DNA from: Chloroflexi bacterium TSY
Lineage (GTDB): Bacteria; Chloroflexota; Anaerolineae; Caldilineales; Caldilineaceae
DNA: 64,000 nucleotides
NCBI GenBank assembly: GCA_019217005.1
Contig: JAHBNG010000013.1
Span: 62,001 to 126,000, forward strand
Direction: 5' to 3'
Position 1 is the stretch's first letter; each line of letters begins with the position of its first letter. Under the pieces are notes generated by a model. It did no database searches, was not told the DNA's origin, and was given only the letters and a program-made list of their open reading frames with translations. The position numbers and the translations under genes were made by a program. Below are positions 36,150 through 45,494 of this stretch, piece after piece.

Positions 36150-36701
36150 ATGCATAAGCCACTAAAGCGGATCGCAATTGTTGGCGGAAGCGGTGCAGGC
36201 AAAACAACCCTGGGGCGAGAACTAGCGCAACTGGTCGACGGAGTCTTCGTCGAGGTCGATGCGATCCGGCACAAGGCAGATTGGAACATGGCGTCCATCG
36301 AAGAGATTCGCACGGGCATTCATGCGGCGCTTGGCGGACAGTCCAGATGGGTCATCGACGGCACGTGTGAACGCGAGGTCGGTGATTTTATCACGAGCCG
36401 AGCCAACGTGATCATTTGGTTGGATCTGCCACTTGCCGTCAAGCTCGTGCGTCTTCTCCGCCGCTCGTGGCGGCGGGTGCGGACGCGCGAGGTTCTCTGG
36501 AATGGCAACGTTGAGACGTGGCGCGACGTCTTCGTTGGGCGTGATTCGGTGGTTGCCCATCCACTTCGAACGCATTTCCGACAGAGGAGGAACATGCTTG
36601 CGCGATCGGATCGTGCCAAAATCGTGCGCCTTCGAAGCACCCGCGAAGTCGACGAGTGGTTGTCGGCGATAGTCGTGTCTGGGGCTTCCCTCCGACCGTA
36701 A
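36150..36701 (+). CDS. P-loop adenylate-kinase-like protein
   Basis: The 183-residue protein has a P-loop in IAIVGGSGAGKTTLGRELAQ, a short acidic segment VFVEVDAIRHKADW, WVIDGTCEREVGDF and NVIIWLDLPLAVKLVRLLRR, the pattern of AAA_17/topology-modulation-type small kinases. The ATG at 36150 is preferred; a GTG at 36141 would add three residues. It follows the permease stop by 9 bases. The base composition is richer in G+C than the neighbours (CGCTCGTGGCGGCGGGTGCG), so it may have a separate origin. Confidence 0.75.
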   Translation: MHKPLKRIAIVGGSGAGKTTLGRELAQLVDGVFVEVDAIRHKADWNMASIEEIRTGIHAALGGQSRWVIDGTCEREVGDFITSRANVIIWLDLPLAVKLVRLLRRSWRRVRTREVLWNGNVETWRDVFVGRDSVVAHPLRTHFRQRRNMLARSDRAKIVRLRSTREVDEWLSAIVVSGASLRP

Positions 36702-36772
36702 CTGGCCAACCGATTCCGATTCTCCCGGTTTTGGTTGGATCTATCAACATATTCAGATTGTCTGAGAAATTG

Positions 36773-36866
36773 TGTGGTTTGTCAGTTGGTTTGTTGGTTT
36801 GTCAGTTGGTTTGTTGGTTAGATAGATAGATAGATAATTAGTGAACAAACCAGCAAACCGACAAAC
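36773..36866. repeat. Low-complexity TTGGTTTGTCAG and GATA repeats
   Basis: Repeats of TTGGTTTGT(C/T)AG/GG followed by four GATA units and a weak complementary stretch (AACAAACCAGCAAACCGAC). The 36702-37093 gap holds nothing else that I can recognise apart from the ribosome site AAGGAGTAACC ahead of the next gene. Confidence 0.7.
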
Positions 36867-37093
36867 TATCCAACATCTACCCCACAAAACCTCACAGAAC
36901 CCAAATTCCTCAACAGACAGCATAGAAGAATCCTCTAGAAATTTCAATTGTGATTTGCGAATAGCTCTTGAATCTATTCGCTCTTGAGCATATCTAATTC
37001 TTTACCACATGGGGTATAATGCATATAATTCCCATATTCTTCCCCGATCAGTCTGCCTATAGCCAAAAAACAATCAACCAAGGAGTAACCAAA

Positions 37094-38623
37094 ATGAATC
37101 GAGAAAAGAATACATTTAGTCAGCGTGAGTTTCTACGGATCACTGGCGGAGTAGCCGCAGCAACCGTTTTAGTTGCATGTCAGCCGGTGGTAGCACCGGG
37201 TGGTGATGGCGGAGCGTCTCAAGAGCAAGTCACCATCCGTTATGCAGGATTGGAAGGCATGGGTGCTCGCGTCGAAGAATTTGTGGCACAGTGGATCGAA
37301 GATCAAGGCCACGAATGGGAACGAGGTGCATTTGGACAACAGGAATTGACCGACAAAATTATGCAGTCAGTTGCGACAGATACCTACCTAGCCGATGTCT
37401 TCCAATTCCCCAGCAACGCCCGCGCTGACGTGATTGCGGCCAATGCGCTCATGCCAGTTCCACAAGAGGTACAAGATGCCATTGACTGGGATGATATTAT
37501 CCCAAGCATTATCCGCACCCTCAGTTGGGAAGGCACCGCTTATGCGCTGCCCTATGATGGTGACATTCACTACTATGCCTTCCGCAAAGATCTCTTCGGC
37601 AACACCGATATCAACGATCGCTTCCAGAGTACCTATGGCTATGATTTGGATCCGGAGAATGGAGCAGCCACTTGGCAACAGTGGCGTGACATTGCAGAGT
37701 TCTTCACTGGCTGGGACTGGAATGAAAATGGTGAAGATGATGACTTTGGTATTGCATGTATGACAAAGCGTGGTGACACGGCTTGGTGGGGCTTCCATTC
37801 GCGCGCTACAGCTTATGCCAAGCATCCAGATGATCCTGGCTACTTTATTGATACCGATAGCGGTGAAGCGCGCATCAACAATCCTGGCTTTGTGCGAGCG
37901 CTGGAAGAATGGGTCGAAGAAAACACCAATTGGGCACCTCCAGGTGGAACAAACTTCACTTATGGTGACTCGATCAACGCGAACGTGGGTGGGCGTGCCG
38001 TATCAACCTATAGCTGGGATGCGGTGACAACTGCTGCCAATCCAGAAACGTCGGTCATCAAAGGGCTCCAAGGCTATAACATATTGCCCGGTTCGCATCA
38101 GGTTTACAACTCCAAATCGGGAGAATGGGAAGAGTTTGAGGAACCAAGTCATGCTCCTTTCCATGCCTTTGGCGGCTGGGTGATTGCTGTTTCAGCCAGC
38201 GTTGCGGATGACGAAGCCAAAGTCGGTCCTGTTTGGGACATGGTCACTGAGCTAACCAAGCCCGAAAGCGGTCTCTGGTTTGTCACCAATCAGACTGGCG
38301 CCAGTCCTTACCGCTTCAGCCAAATGGAGGCGGTCGATGAATTCGCCAACGGACCGTTGGATTTGGGCGAAGATGTTGCCATTGATTATCTGACTGCAGC
38401 ACGCGAGACACTGGATCACCCCAACGCAGTAACTGACTTAGCCTTCCCCGGTTGGGTTCAATATCGCGATGCATTGGAGCTTGCCGTTGCCAAGGCCATG
38501 GCCAATGAGATGTCGGCTCAGGCAGCGTTAGATGAAGCGGCCGCGGCCTTTGACGAAATCAGCGATCGTATGGGTGGATTGAAGTCGCAGGCAGATATTT
38601 ATCTGCGCACGATGGGGAAATAA
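37094..38623 (+). CDS. ABC sugar transporter substrate-binding lipoprotein
   Basis: Start ATG 37094 follows CAAGGAGTAACCAAA; 509 residues. The N-terminus FSQREFLRITGGVAAATVLV ends in a lipobox before Cys (VACQP), so the protein is exported, possibly by Tat, and lipid-anchored. The body matches family 1 extracellular solute-binding proteins: YAGLEGMGARVEEFVAQWIE, PYDGDIHYYAFRKDLFG near residue 155 and FHAFGGWVIAVSAS near residue 355. The two permease genes follow at 39227 and 40223, separated by Rep-A copy 3 and Rep-J copy 2. The ATPase subunit is not nearby. Confidence 0.9.
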   Translation: MNREKNTFSQREFLRITGGVAAATVLVACQPVVAPGGDGGASQEQVTIRYAGLEGMGARVEEFVAQWIEDQGHEWERGAFGQQELTDKIMQSVATDTYLADVFQFPSNARADVIAANALMPVPQEVQDAIDWDDIIPSIIRTLSWEGTAYALPYDGDIHYYAFRKDLFGNTDINDRFQSTYGYDLDPENGAATWQQWRDIAEFFTGWDWNENGEDDDFGIACMTKRGDTAWWGFHSRATAYAKHPDDPGYFIDTDSGEARINNPGFVRALEEWVEENTNWAPPGGTNFTYGDSINANVGGRAVSTYSWDAVTTAANPETSVIKGLQGYNILPGSHQVYNSKSGEWEEFEEPSHAPFHAFGGWVIAVSASVADDEAKVGPVWDMVTELTKPESGLWFVTNQTGASPYRFSQMEAVDEFANGPLDLGEDVAIDYLTAARETLDHPNAVTDLAFPGWVQYRDALELAVAKAMANEMSAQAALDEAAAAFDEISDRMGGLKSQADIYLRTMGK

Positions 38624-38761
38624 GAGCGTATTGCGTGTACCGGCCGCGAAGTTGGTATCGCTGCTTGGAATGCGATAGATTGTCGAGAAACTACAGCAGA
38701 TTTCAGTCGCTCATCAAACACCAAGCAAATCCATTTGGAGCAATATAGTCAATTCCAAGAC

Positions 38762-38978
38762 TCAGTAGATCCAAATTTGGCGTTTTTGGCTATTTTCAGT
38801 CGAGATTGCAGGGATTTTGGAGTCATTTATTCAGATTTCGGTTACAGAAAACAACCTATTTCATATCTGAAAATCGCCCAAATCTAACGCAAAAACTAGA
38901 TATCGACCGGCAAATTTGTATTTATGTCAACTGTTTAGCCAGAATTCTCTCTCTAAACCTGAAATTTGGATCTACTGA
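38762..38978 (-). mobile_element. Rep-A copy 3 (217-bp MITE)
   Basis: Inverted orientation relative to copies 1 and 2. The GAC duplication is at 38759-38761 and 38979-38981. It lies in the transporter operon between the binding-protein gene and the first permease gene. Confidence 0.93.
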
Positions 38979-39059
38979 GACTGGTACCACACAATACACA
39001 ACACATCTTCAGTAACCGATGCAACAAAGTGAACCTATTCTCTATTTATTGGCTCTTTT

Positions 39060-39190
39060 GGATCTCAAGGGGTTGACAAGAATGCCACCGATTCAAATCG
39101 GTGTCTGACACAGGAAACCTGCTTAAGCAGGTTTGGTTTAGCAGCCGCCGAATTCATTCGGTGGTGTCAACCCACTGAGATCCTGTTGAA
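39060..39190. repeat. Rep-J copy 2 with three inner hairpins
   Basis: Outer arms GGATCTCAAGGGGTTGACA and TGTCAACCCACTGAGATCC. Inside are three perfect or near-perfect hairpins: CACCGATTCAAATCGGTG, AAACCTGCTTAAGCAGGTTT and CCGCCGAATTCATTCGGTGG. The short form at 20040-20094 has only the outer arms. The element ends about 40 bases before the permease start. Confidence 0.75.
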
Positions 39191-39226
39191 CCTATTTATT
39201 TTTCAGTCATTTGAAATGATCCCACG

Positions 39227-40159
39227 ATGGCCACGACTACTTCTTCACCCGTAATTGCGTCAAAACGCCGAACTCAGTTTGAGATCCATGACAATACGTG
39301 GCGCTGGATTTTACTCATGCCAGCAGTGCTGATTGTTGTTTTGCTTTTGGCGATTCCCGTACTCTGGACGCTCTATGCTGCTTTTACTGATTTGCATCTC
39401 TTCCGGATCGGAGGAACAACTCAGTGGGTCGGACTCAAAAATTTTGAGAAGTTACTCAACAACGCTTCGTTCTGGCGTACTGTGCAAAATACGGTTGTCT
39501 TTATGCTCGGAGTCGTGCCACTCCAGCTTCTGATCGGCATGGTTATTGCGCTCTGTCTCAATAATATCACGCGCGGAAAGAAATTCTTCCGCACTTGGTT
39601 CTTGATGCCGTTGATGGTCAGCCCTGTTGTGGTGGCCTTTATCGTGGGCAAGATGCTCTTCCAAGAAGATATTGGTCCGATCAACGATATTTTACGAAAC
39701 TTTGGATTTGAAGGCATTCCCTGGTTTACGGATCCATTTTGGGCCATGACGTCGCTCATTTTGATCGATGTTTGGCAATGGAGTTCCTTTATGATACTGA
39801 TGCTCATGGCCGGTCTACAAGGGGTATCGCCCGACTTGCATGAAGCAGCCCAAGTGGATGGAGCCACGGCCTGGCAACGCTTCTGGAGCATCACACTACC
39901 GCTCATCATGCCGATTACGGTAACGGCACTTCTGATTCGCATTATTGACGCTTTCAAAGTGGTGGATATTATCATGACCTTGACGGGCGGTGGTCCGGGT
40001 CAATCCACAGAATCGGTGACGCTCGCCATCTATCGCGTCGGCGTAAAAGGTGGCGATTTGGCGTTTGGCAGCAGTCAGGCATACTTCCTACTCGTGATTA
40101 TGCTTATCTTCGGCAGCGCGTTCCTTTATATGACGCGACGAGCCATGAATCAGGAATAA
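39227..40159 (+). CDS. ABC sugar transporter permease (MalF type)
   Basis: The 310-residue membrane protein has six hydrophobic segments. The cytoplasmic EAA loop is LHEAAQVDGATAWQRFWSIT followed by LPLIMP, near residue 205. The N-terminus (WRWILLMPAVLIVVLLLAIP) and AFTDLHLF fit the MalF/UgpA branch. It forms the channel with the 40223 permease and receives substrate from the 37094 lipoprotein. The substrate is probably a sugar or glycoside, given the family. Confidence 0.92.
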   Translation: MATTTSSPVIASKRRTQFEIHDNTWRWILLMPAVLIVVLLLAIPVLWTLYAAFTDLHLFRIGGTTQWVGLKNFEKLLNNASFWRTVQNTVVFMLGVVPLQLLIGMVIALCLNNITRGKKFFRTWFLMPLMVSPVVVAFIVGKMLFQEDIGPINDILRNFGFEGIPWFTDPFWAMTSLILIDVWQWSSFMILMLMAGLQGVSPDLHEAAQVDGATAWQRFWSITLPLIMPITVTALLIRIIDAFKVVDIIMTLTGGGPGQSTESVTLAIYRVGVKGGDLAFGSSQAYFLLVIMLIFGSAFLYMTRRAMNQE

Positions 40160-40222
40160 GACGATTTATGGGCGCAAGCTCGTAAAAAGCATCATAGACT
40201 ATCATTTGAGGTTGACAAACGT

Positions 40223-41077
40223 ATGGGCATTAAGGCGCAAAGACGACTGACATCCACTATATCATATACGATTCTGATCATCTGGTCATTGATTCTCTTT
40301 TTCCCTATGTATTGGGTCGTGATGATGTCATTCAAAAATGTGAAGGACTTGGCGGTGGGTGCGACATACATCCCATGGCTCGACTTTCAACCGAGCCTTC
40401 ATGCCTGGCGTTATCTTTTTATTGAGCGCATTACTTGGTTCATGCAACCTTTTATGAATAGCGTGATTGTGGCCTTTGTCTCGTCTATCATTGCCCTCGT
40501 CATTGGTTCGATGGCGGGGTATGCACTGGCACGCTTTGATTACGGTGGACGGAACAACTCCATCGTCTTGGGCTTTATGTCACAGCGTATTTTCCCAGGT
40601 GCCCTCTTCATCCTAGCCTTTCTCGTCATGTTCCGCGAACTCAATCTGTTGGATACGCGTCTCGCTCTGATCATTGTCTATGCAAGTGGCGCCATTCCGT
40701 TCATTGTATGGGTCATGCGAGATTTCTTTGCCGGGCTTCCCATTGAAATTGAAGAGAGCGCTCTGATCGATGGTGCTTCGCGCTTAATTGTTATCTTCCG
40801 CATTGCCATGCCGCTGGCAGCGCCAGGGCTCGTTGCTGTCTTTGTCCTCTCCTTGATTGGCGCCTGGAACGAATACCTAGTTGCCGTCACATTGACCTTC
40901 ACCAACTCGATTACAATCCCTCTCTTTATGCAGATGCAGGTCGCTCGCACGGGTTATACAGAATGGTGGAATATGAGCGCCATTGCCCTGGTGAGCGTTA
41001 TCCCCATGGTCGTAGCTGGAATGGCTCTAGAAAAGTACATCACAGGCGGTTTGACATTTGGAGCTTTAAAGGGATAG
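40223..41077 (+). CDS. ABC sugar transporter permease (MalG type)
   Basis: The 284-residue protein has six membrane segments, the N-terminal VMMSFKNVKDLAVGATYIPW characteristic of the MalG/UgpE branch and the EAA loop IEIEESALIDGASRLIVIFR. It follows the MalF-type gene by 63 bp. The next gene starts immediately after its stop codon, so an operon through 43375 is likely. Confidence 0.92.
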   Translation: MGIKAQRRLTSTISYTILIIWSLILFFPMYWVVMMSFKNVKDLAVGATYIPWLDFQPSLHAWRYLFIERITWFMQPFMNSVIVAFVSSIIALVIGSMAGYALARFDYGGRNNSIVLGFMSQRIFPGALFILAFLVMFRELNLLDTRLALIIVYASGAIPFIVWVMRDFFAGLPIEIEESALIDGASRLIVIFRIAMPLAAPGLVAVFVLSLIGAWNEYLVAVTLTFTNSITIPLFMQMQVARTGYTEWWNMSAIALVSVIPMVVAGMALEKYITGGLTFGALKG

Positions 41078-41632
41078 ATGCGCTATATCATCGCCGATTT
41101 AGAAGCCACTTGTTGGGAGGAACCGCAAGATCGCTCGCGCATGGAGATCATTGAGATCGGTGCTGTGCTAATGAGAACCGAGCATGGTCCTTCCGTCAGT
41201 GAGTTTGCCTCCTTTGTGCGACCGATTCTCGAACCTGAACTAAGTGAATTTTGTCAGACGCTCACCTCAATTCGCCAGGAGGATGTGGATCAGGCAGACA
41301 TGTTTTCTCTGGTTTTTCCGCATTTTCTCGACTGGATTGGTCCAGAACCATTTACGCTTTGCACGTGGGGAGACTTTGACGTAAAACAATTTCGTCGTGA
41401 TTGTAGCCGACACCGACTCGCTTTTCCAACCAGCTTCGAACAGTATATCAATCTGAAACAAGAATTTGCCAGGCAGAGAAACATCCGACCATGTGGTATG
41501 AAACGAGCCCTCAAAATCACAAAAATTCCGCTCGAGGGTCAACACCATCGTGGGATTGATGATGCAAGAAATATCGCCAAACTAGCCCAGATGATTCTAC
41601 CCAATATGCGTCACAAGTCAGATGAATCGTGA
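41078..41632 (+). CDS. DEDDh 3'-5' exonuclease (ERI1/KapD-like)
   Basis: The 184-residue protein begins directly after the permease stop. It has exonuclease motif I IIADLEATCWEE (D-x-E), motif II around LCTWGDFDVKQF (Asp) and motif III HHRGIDDARNIAKL (His...Asp). The SFCQTLTSIRQEDVDQA-type segment (here EFCQTLTSIRQEDV) is typical of the ERI1-like branch, which trims RNA 3' ends in eukaryotes. The bacterial members are poorly studied. The link to a sugar transporter operon seems to be positional only. Confidence 0.85.
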   Translation: MRYIIADLEATCWEEPQDRSRMEIIEIGAVLMRTEHGPSVSEFASFVRPILEPELSEFCQTLTSIRQEDVDQADMFSLVFPHFLDWIGPEPFTLCTWGDFDVKQFRRDCSRHRLAFPTSFEQYINLKQEFARQRNIRPCGMKRALKITKIPLEGQHHRGIDDARNIAKLAQMILPNMRHKSDES

Positions 41633-42546
41633 CTACCAAAATCATAGAGCCTGCATCACACTCTCTCCGCTCTTTGACAAACGCAAAATGGATGGGATGG
41701 ACGCTGGCCATTAGCGCAACGCTCTCCACGACATTGGTTATCCCCTTGGTGCGCGGCTCCGTTGTTGGCGGTATCAACCCAACCACCATGTTGTTGTTAC
41801 GGCTCACAATCACCGTACTTCTCTTGGCCGCAACCGTTGCATTCACCAATCCTCAACTCTTCAAAATCGATCGTCGCGGCGCTATTTCAGTCATCTTAAT
41901 CGGGACCATCAGTGGAGTCGAAATTTGCACCTTCTTCTGGTCGCTTGCCTATATGGACGGTTCGATGGTCGCGATGCTCAAATCTGTACAACCTCTGGCT
42001 GTGTTACTCCTTTTGACGCTCCGGGGCGAAGCATTGACTCAGCGCCATCTGGTTCGCGTTGTGTTGGCAATGGGTGGTGTTTATCTATTGGTTGGACCGG
42101 GTGGCCAAGTCTCATCGATCGGATTGCTTTTAATTGCTGCATCGGTGATTCTCTATGCATTGCAACTCGTCCTGACTCAGTGGTATCTAATCGCATACGA
42201 CTTTCGAACCATTACGTTCTATATGCTTACAATGATGATGTCGGTCGTCTTTGTCTGGTGGTTGGTTGAGAATAGAATGTGGCAGGATCCTGGCACGTCA
42301 GGCTGGTTGGCAATCGGTATTTTGGCTGTCGTCAGCACCTACTTTGCGCGATTGGCGCTCTTCTCTGCCGTTCGACGCATCGGTAGTGGACAGGTTGCAC
42401 TCCTATGGCCGTTGCAAACATTGGGGTCGATCGTCTTATCAGTTCTCTTTTTACGAGAATATTTGACACTGATTCAATGGTTGGACGGCCTCTTCATTTT
42501 GATCAGTGCATTTCTGGCGATTGAACGGAAAAAGCTCAAAGATTAA
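41629..42546 (+). CDS. EamA/DMT-family transporter
   Basis: A GTG start at 41629 overlaps the exonuclease stop (GTGA). The 305-residue protein has about ten hydrophobic segments arranged as two EamA repeats; LAYMDGSMVAMLKSVQPLAV and RRIGSGQVALLWPLQTLGSI are the ends of the first and the second repeat in the usual style (A-x-x-x-x-P-(V/L)). Members export or import metabolites such as amino acids or sugars; the substrate is not known. Confidence 0.87.
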   Translation: MTTKIIEPASHSLRSLTNAKWMGWTLAISATLSTTLVIPLVRGSVVGGINPTTMLLLRLTITVLLLAATVAFTNPQLFKIDRRGAISVILIGTISGVEICTFFWSLAYMDGSMVAMLKSVQPLAVLLLLTLRGEALTQRHLVRVVLAMGGVYLLVGPGGQVSSIGLLLIAASVILYALQLVLTQWYLIAYDFRTITFYMLTMMMSVVFVWWLVENRMWQDPGTSGWLAIGILAVVSTYFARLALFSAVRRIGSGQVALLWPLQTLGSIVLSVLFLREYLTLIQWLDGLFILISAFLAIERKKLKD

Positions 42547-42567
42547 ATTTAGGAAGGAAACCTAATC

Positions 42568-43375
42568 ATGTCACAAGACGGACGACTATCTGACAAAGTA
42601 GCTATCGTTACCGGGGCCGGTGACCGCGGCCAAGTGATGGGCATTGGCTATGCAATCGCGATCTTATTTGCCAGAGAGGGAGCCAAAGTACTGCTCGCCG
42701 ATATGGATCTGAACAATGCAGAGAAAACCTTGACCGTTATCGAATCGGAAGGAGGCGAAGCGTCTATCTTTGAAGTGAATGTGACCGAAGAAGAAGCTTG
42801 TCGTGCGATGGGAGATGCCGCAGTTGAACGTTACGGTGAGCTAGACATTCTGGTCAACAATGTTGGCACAGGTGGGGCAGGCATGGTAACGGAGGTGGAA
42901 GAGGATATCTGGAACCGTTCGCTAGATATCAACCTCAAGAGCGCAGTCCTCTGCTCGAAATATGCGGTGCCAGCCATGGTTCAATCTGGTGGTGGTTCCA
43001 TTATTCATATCTCATCCATTGACGGAATCCGTTCTGGATCATCACGAAATGTGCCATATGCTGCCGCAAAAGGTGGTCTAATCTCGCTCACAAAATGTAT
43101 GGCAGTTCATCATGGTCGTGATGGGATTCGCACCAATTGTATTGCACCAGGGCATGTACATGCATCATTCGTAACAAGGGTTTCGGAACGACAACGAGAT
43201 CTGCGTTGTCGTGCAGGACCTCTTGGCGTTGAAGGAAATGCATGGGACGTGGCATGGCCGGCGGTCTTTTTGGCGAGCGATGAAGGCAAGATGGGTATCT
43301 GGCGTTGTGTTACCGGTTGATGCGGGATTGTTTGCTGCGACGCCACTTTCTGTCTTGGAGAATCTGGTGGATTAG
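42568..43375 (+). pseudogene. SDR-family oxidoreductase, frameshifted near its end
   Basis: Start ATG 42568 after AGGAAGGAAACCTAATC. AIVTGAGDRGQVMGIGYAIA is the dinucleotide site, ILVNNVGTGGAG the NNAG motif, and SSIDG with VPYAAAKGGL gives Ser, Tyr and Lys of the catalytic set. Near 43292 one extra base (AAGATGGGTA where AAGTGGGTA is expected) shifts the frame, so the current frame ends at 43320 with CVTG. The expected tail WVSGVVLPVDAGLFAATPLS then VLENLVD is readable in the next frame to the TAG at 43373-43375. The catalytic core is complete, so the truncated enzyme may still fold; the error may also be technical. Confidence 0.82.
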
Positions 43376-43395
43376 CAGCTTCCAATTGAAATACT

Positions 43396-45309
43396 TTACT
43401 CACTCGAACCAATTTCTTCGAGCGCTTCCCGAGCAAGCTCGATTCCCTCTTCTGCTGACGTATAATTGGGATCCATCTTGAGTGCATTCTCATACTCAAC
43501 GATTGCCTCTTCATACATCTCTAAATTATGGTAAGCAACGCCGCGGTTGTAGTGGGCAGCGACAAAATCAGGGTTCAATTCGATGGTGCGCGTAAAATCA
43601 GCGAGTGCATTGCGGTATTGTTCCAAATTTAAGTATGCAATGCCACGATTGTTATATGTATAGGGATCTTCAGGGTCGATCTCAATTGATTGGCCAAACG
43701 CGATCAAAGCCTCGCCATGAGATCCCAATGATGTGAGGGCAAGAGCCCGATTGCTGTGTGCACTGGCGTCACTGGGGTTGACTTCGAGAAATCGGTCGAA
43801 ATCTGTCAAGGCATTTTCATAATCCAGTAGCAATAGATAAATATAACCACGTGAGTAATAGGCATCAACGTATTCCGGGTCTAGCACCATGACTTTTGTT
43901 TGATCTAAGATTGCTTCATCATAGAGCCCTAATTGTTCACGGGAGCGCCCTCGCCAATAGTACGCATCCGTATGCCTTGGGTCTTGCTCAACGACACGGC
44001 TGAAATCGTGGACAGCCTGTGCATAGCCAGCCAGGTTGTAATGGATTTGTCCTCGTTCATAATGGGCCTCGATATGATCTGGTTGCAAGCCGATGGCAAT
44101 ATCAAGCAGTTCGAGAGCAGCCTCATACATTTCATCCTCTGATGCAGTCTTGCCACGATCGACATAATGCTGGGCACCGAAAAAGACCGCATCGGTACTC
44201 GGGCGCTGCTCGAAACGAGGGAGATATGGGACGAAGCTATCTGGTTCTGCGATGGCAGCTTCTGCCAAAGCCCCATCCAACCATGCTTGGAACGCCTGCC
44301 GACTCTCTTGGCTTAGGCGGGATTGGTCTTTCGGACGATTTGGATGTTCCTCTAGAATCTGAATCAGATGATAGCCAAATCGGGTTTTGACAGGTTCGCT
44401 AATTTCGCCAAACGCAAGTGAAAATGCGGCGTCAGTAAACTCTTCAACCCACTGTTCCCGGTTAAACCAACCCAAGTCACCACCATCTGCAGAAGAGCTT
44501 AGGTCTTCGCTTTGGGTCGCCGCAATATCAGCAAAATCTGATCCATCAAAGATCTCTTGGCGCAACTTGGTAATGATTTCCAGGGCATCTGCTTCACTTC
44601 GTCTCGCGTCTACATAGATCAAAATATGACGTGCCCGTACTTGATCCTCTGTTGTCGAGACAGATTCATCCGCGATCGAATCTTCTAACTTCTCGGTGAA
44701 TAAACGAAGTTGAAGCACTTCGCGATATTCGTCCAAACTCATTCCAACATCTTTTCTAAGGCGTTGGTCTAATGTCAAGAGCCGCTGCTCATAGATTGAT
44801 TGGCTTATAGACTGCATCTCTAGAGCTTCTCCACTTAGCGGAGAGAAAAGCCTCCAAGGAGAAACAATCCCGCCTTCGGCGGTAGAAACCAGTGATCGCA
44901 ACAAGCCATCCACATCTTCTTTATCAACAATTAAGTTGCGGCGAGCCGCCTCATCTCTAATCAGAATTTCACGCAACAGATGGGTCCAAACCGGTGCACC
45001 TAATCTCTCTGGCTCCAATAGTAGATTCTCTATATTGCGAAGATTGGCCGTAATATACTCGTTCGCCCCAAACTCTTCTTCAAGCTTGCGCAGATAAACC
45101 GCACGATCCTGTAACTCTACCTGCTCCAAACGAACTCGCTTCCGAAATTGTGCAACAGAGATCTCCATGCCATTTAGTGAAGCAAGCGTCACCGTATCTG
45201 AAGGGGCAAGGTCATCGGGGAAGCGTCCATCATCTGAACAAGCGACTAGCAAAAAACTAAAACAACAGAATACAAAAACGAACGCTCGGGTGGAGAATAT
45301 CTGTCGCAT
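43396..45309 (-). CDS. Lipoprotein with PpiC peptidyl-prolyl isomerase and TPR domains
   Basis: Start ATG 45309 (MRQIFSTRAFVFVFCCFSFL) gives a lipoprotein signal ending VACSDD; the frame is open to 45360 but that adds a non-signal extension. Residues about 30-220 form a SurA/PrsA-like N-terminal helix region, 225-335 a parvulin domain (RARHILIYVDARRSEADALE, DLGWFNREQWVEEF, FGYHLIQILEEHPNRPKDQS), and 370-635 seven TPR units (for example EAHYERGQIHYNLAGYAQAV, AHYNRGVAYHNLEMYEEAIV). The protein would act outside the membrane in folding secreted proteins, with TPRs binding partners. The combination of foldase and long TPR array is unusual. Confidence 0.88.
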   Translation of the reverse strand: MRQIFSTRAFVFVFCCFSFLLVACSDDGRFPDDLAPSDTVTLASLNGMEISVAQFRKRVRLEQVELQDRAVYLRKLEEEFGANEYITANLRNIENLLLEPERLGAPVWTHLLREILIRDEAARRNLIVDKEDVDGLLRSLVSTAEGGIVSPWRLFSPLSGEALEMQSISQSIYEQRLLTLDQRLRKDVGMSLDEYREVLQLRLFTEKLEDSIADESVSTTEDQVRARHILIYVDARRSEADALEIITKLRQEIFDGSDFADIAATQSEDLSSSADGGDLGWFNREQWVEEFTDAAFSLAFGEISEPVKTRFGYHLIQILEEHPNRPKDQSRLSQESRQAFQAWLDGALAEAAIAEPDSFVPYLPRFEQRPSTDAVFFGAQHYVDRGKTASEDEMYEAALELLDIAIGLQPDHIEAHYERGQIHYNLAGYAQAVHDFSRVVEQDPRHTDAYYWRGRSREQLGLYDEAILDQTKVMVLDPEYVDAYYSRGYIYLLLLDYENALTDFDRFLEVNPSDASAHSNRALALTSLGSHGEALIAFGQSIEIDPEDPYTYNNRGIAYLNLEQYRNALADFTRTIELNPDFVAAHYNRGVAYHNLEMYEEAIVEYENALKMDPNYTSAEEGIELAREALEEIGSSE

Positions 45310-45386
45310 GGTGAATTTTGACCTCGAATCTTGACTAGAACGATACAGCACGGGTATCATCTCTGGAGTTCGAATCGAGAAAATAG

Positions 45387-45459
45387 GTAGTACGCCAAAC
45401 TGTATGTAAATTCGATTTCTATTACTGAGATCGGCAATTTACACGATTTGTGCTATACC
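45387..45459. repeat. Rep-C copy 8 (degenerate)
   Basis: GGTAGTACGCCAAACTGTATGTAAATTCG...CAATTTACACGATTTGTGCTATAC has the same layout with more mismatches. It lies between the PpiC-TPR gene start and the stop of the SDR gene. Confidence 0.5.
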
Positions 45460-45494
45460 GTCAAAATATGGGGCAGATTTAGCGGACATCTAGC

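Noticed and set aside
36773..36866. GATA and TTGGTTTGT repeats as a possible regulatory or phase-variable tract
   Set aside because: The tract is not inside or just before a coding start, and only four GATA units are present; it looks like simple low-complexity sequence.
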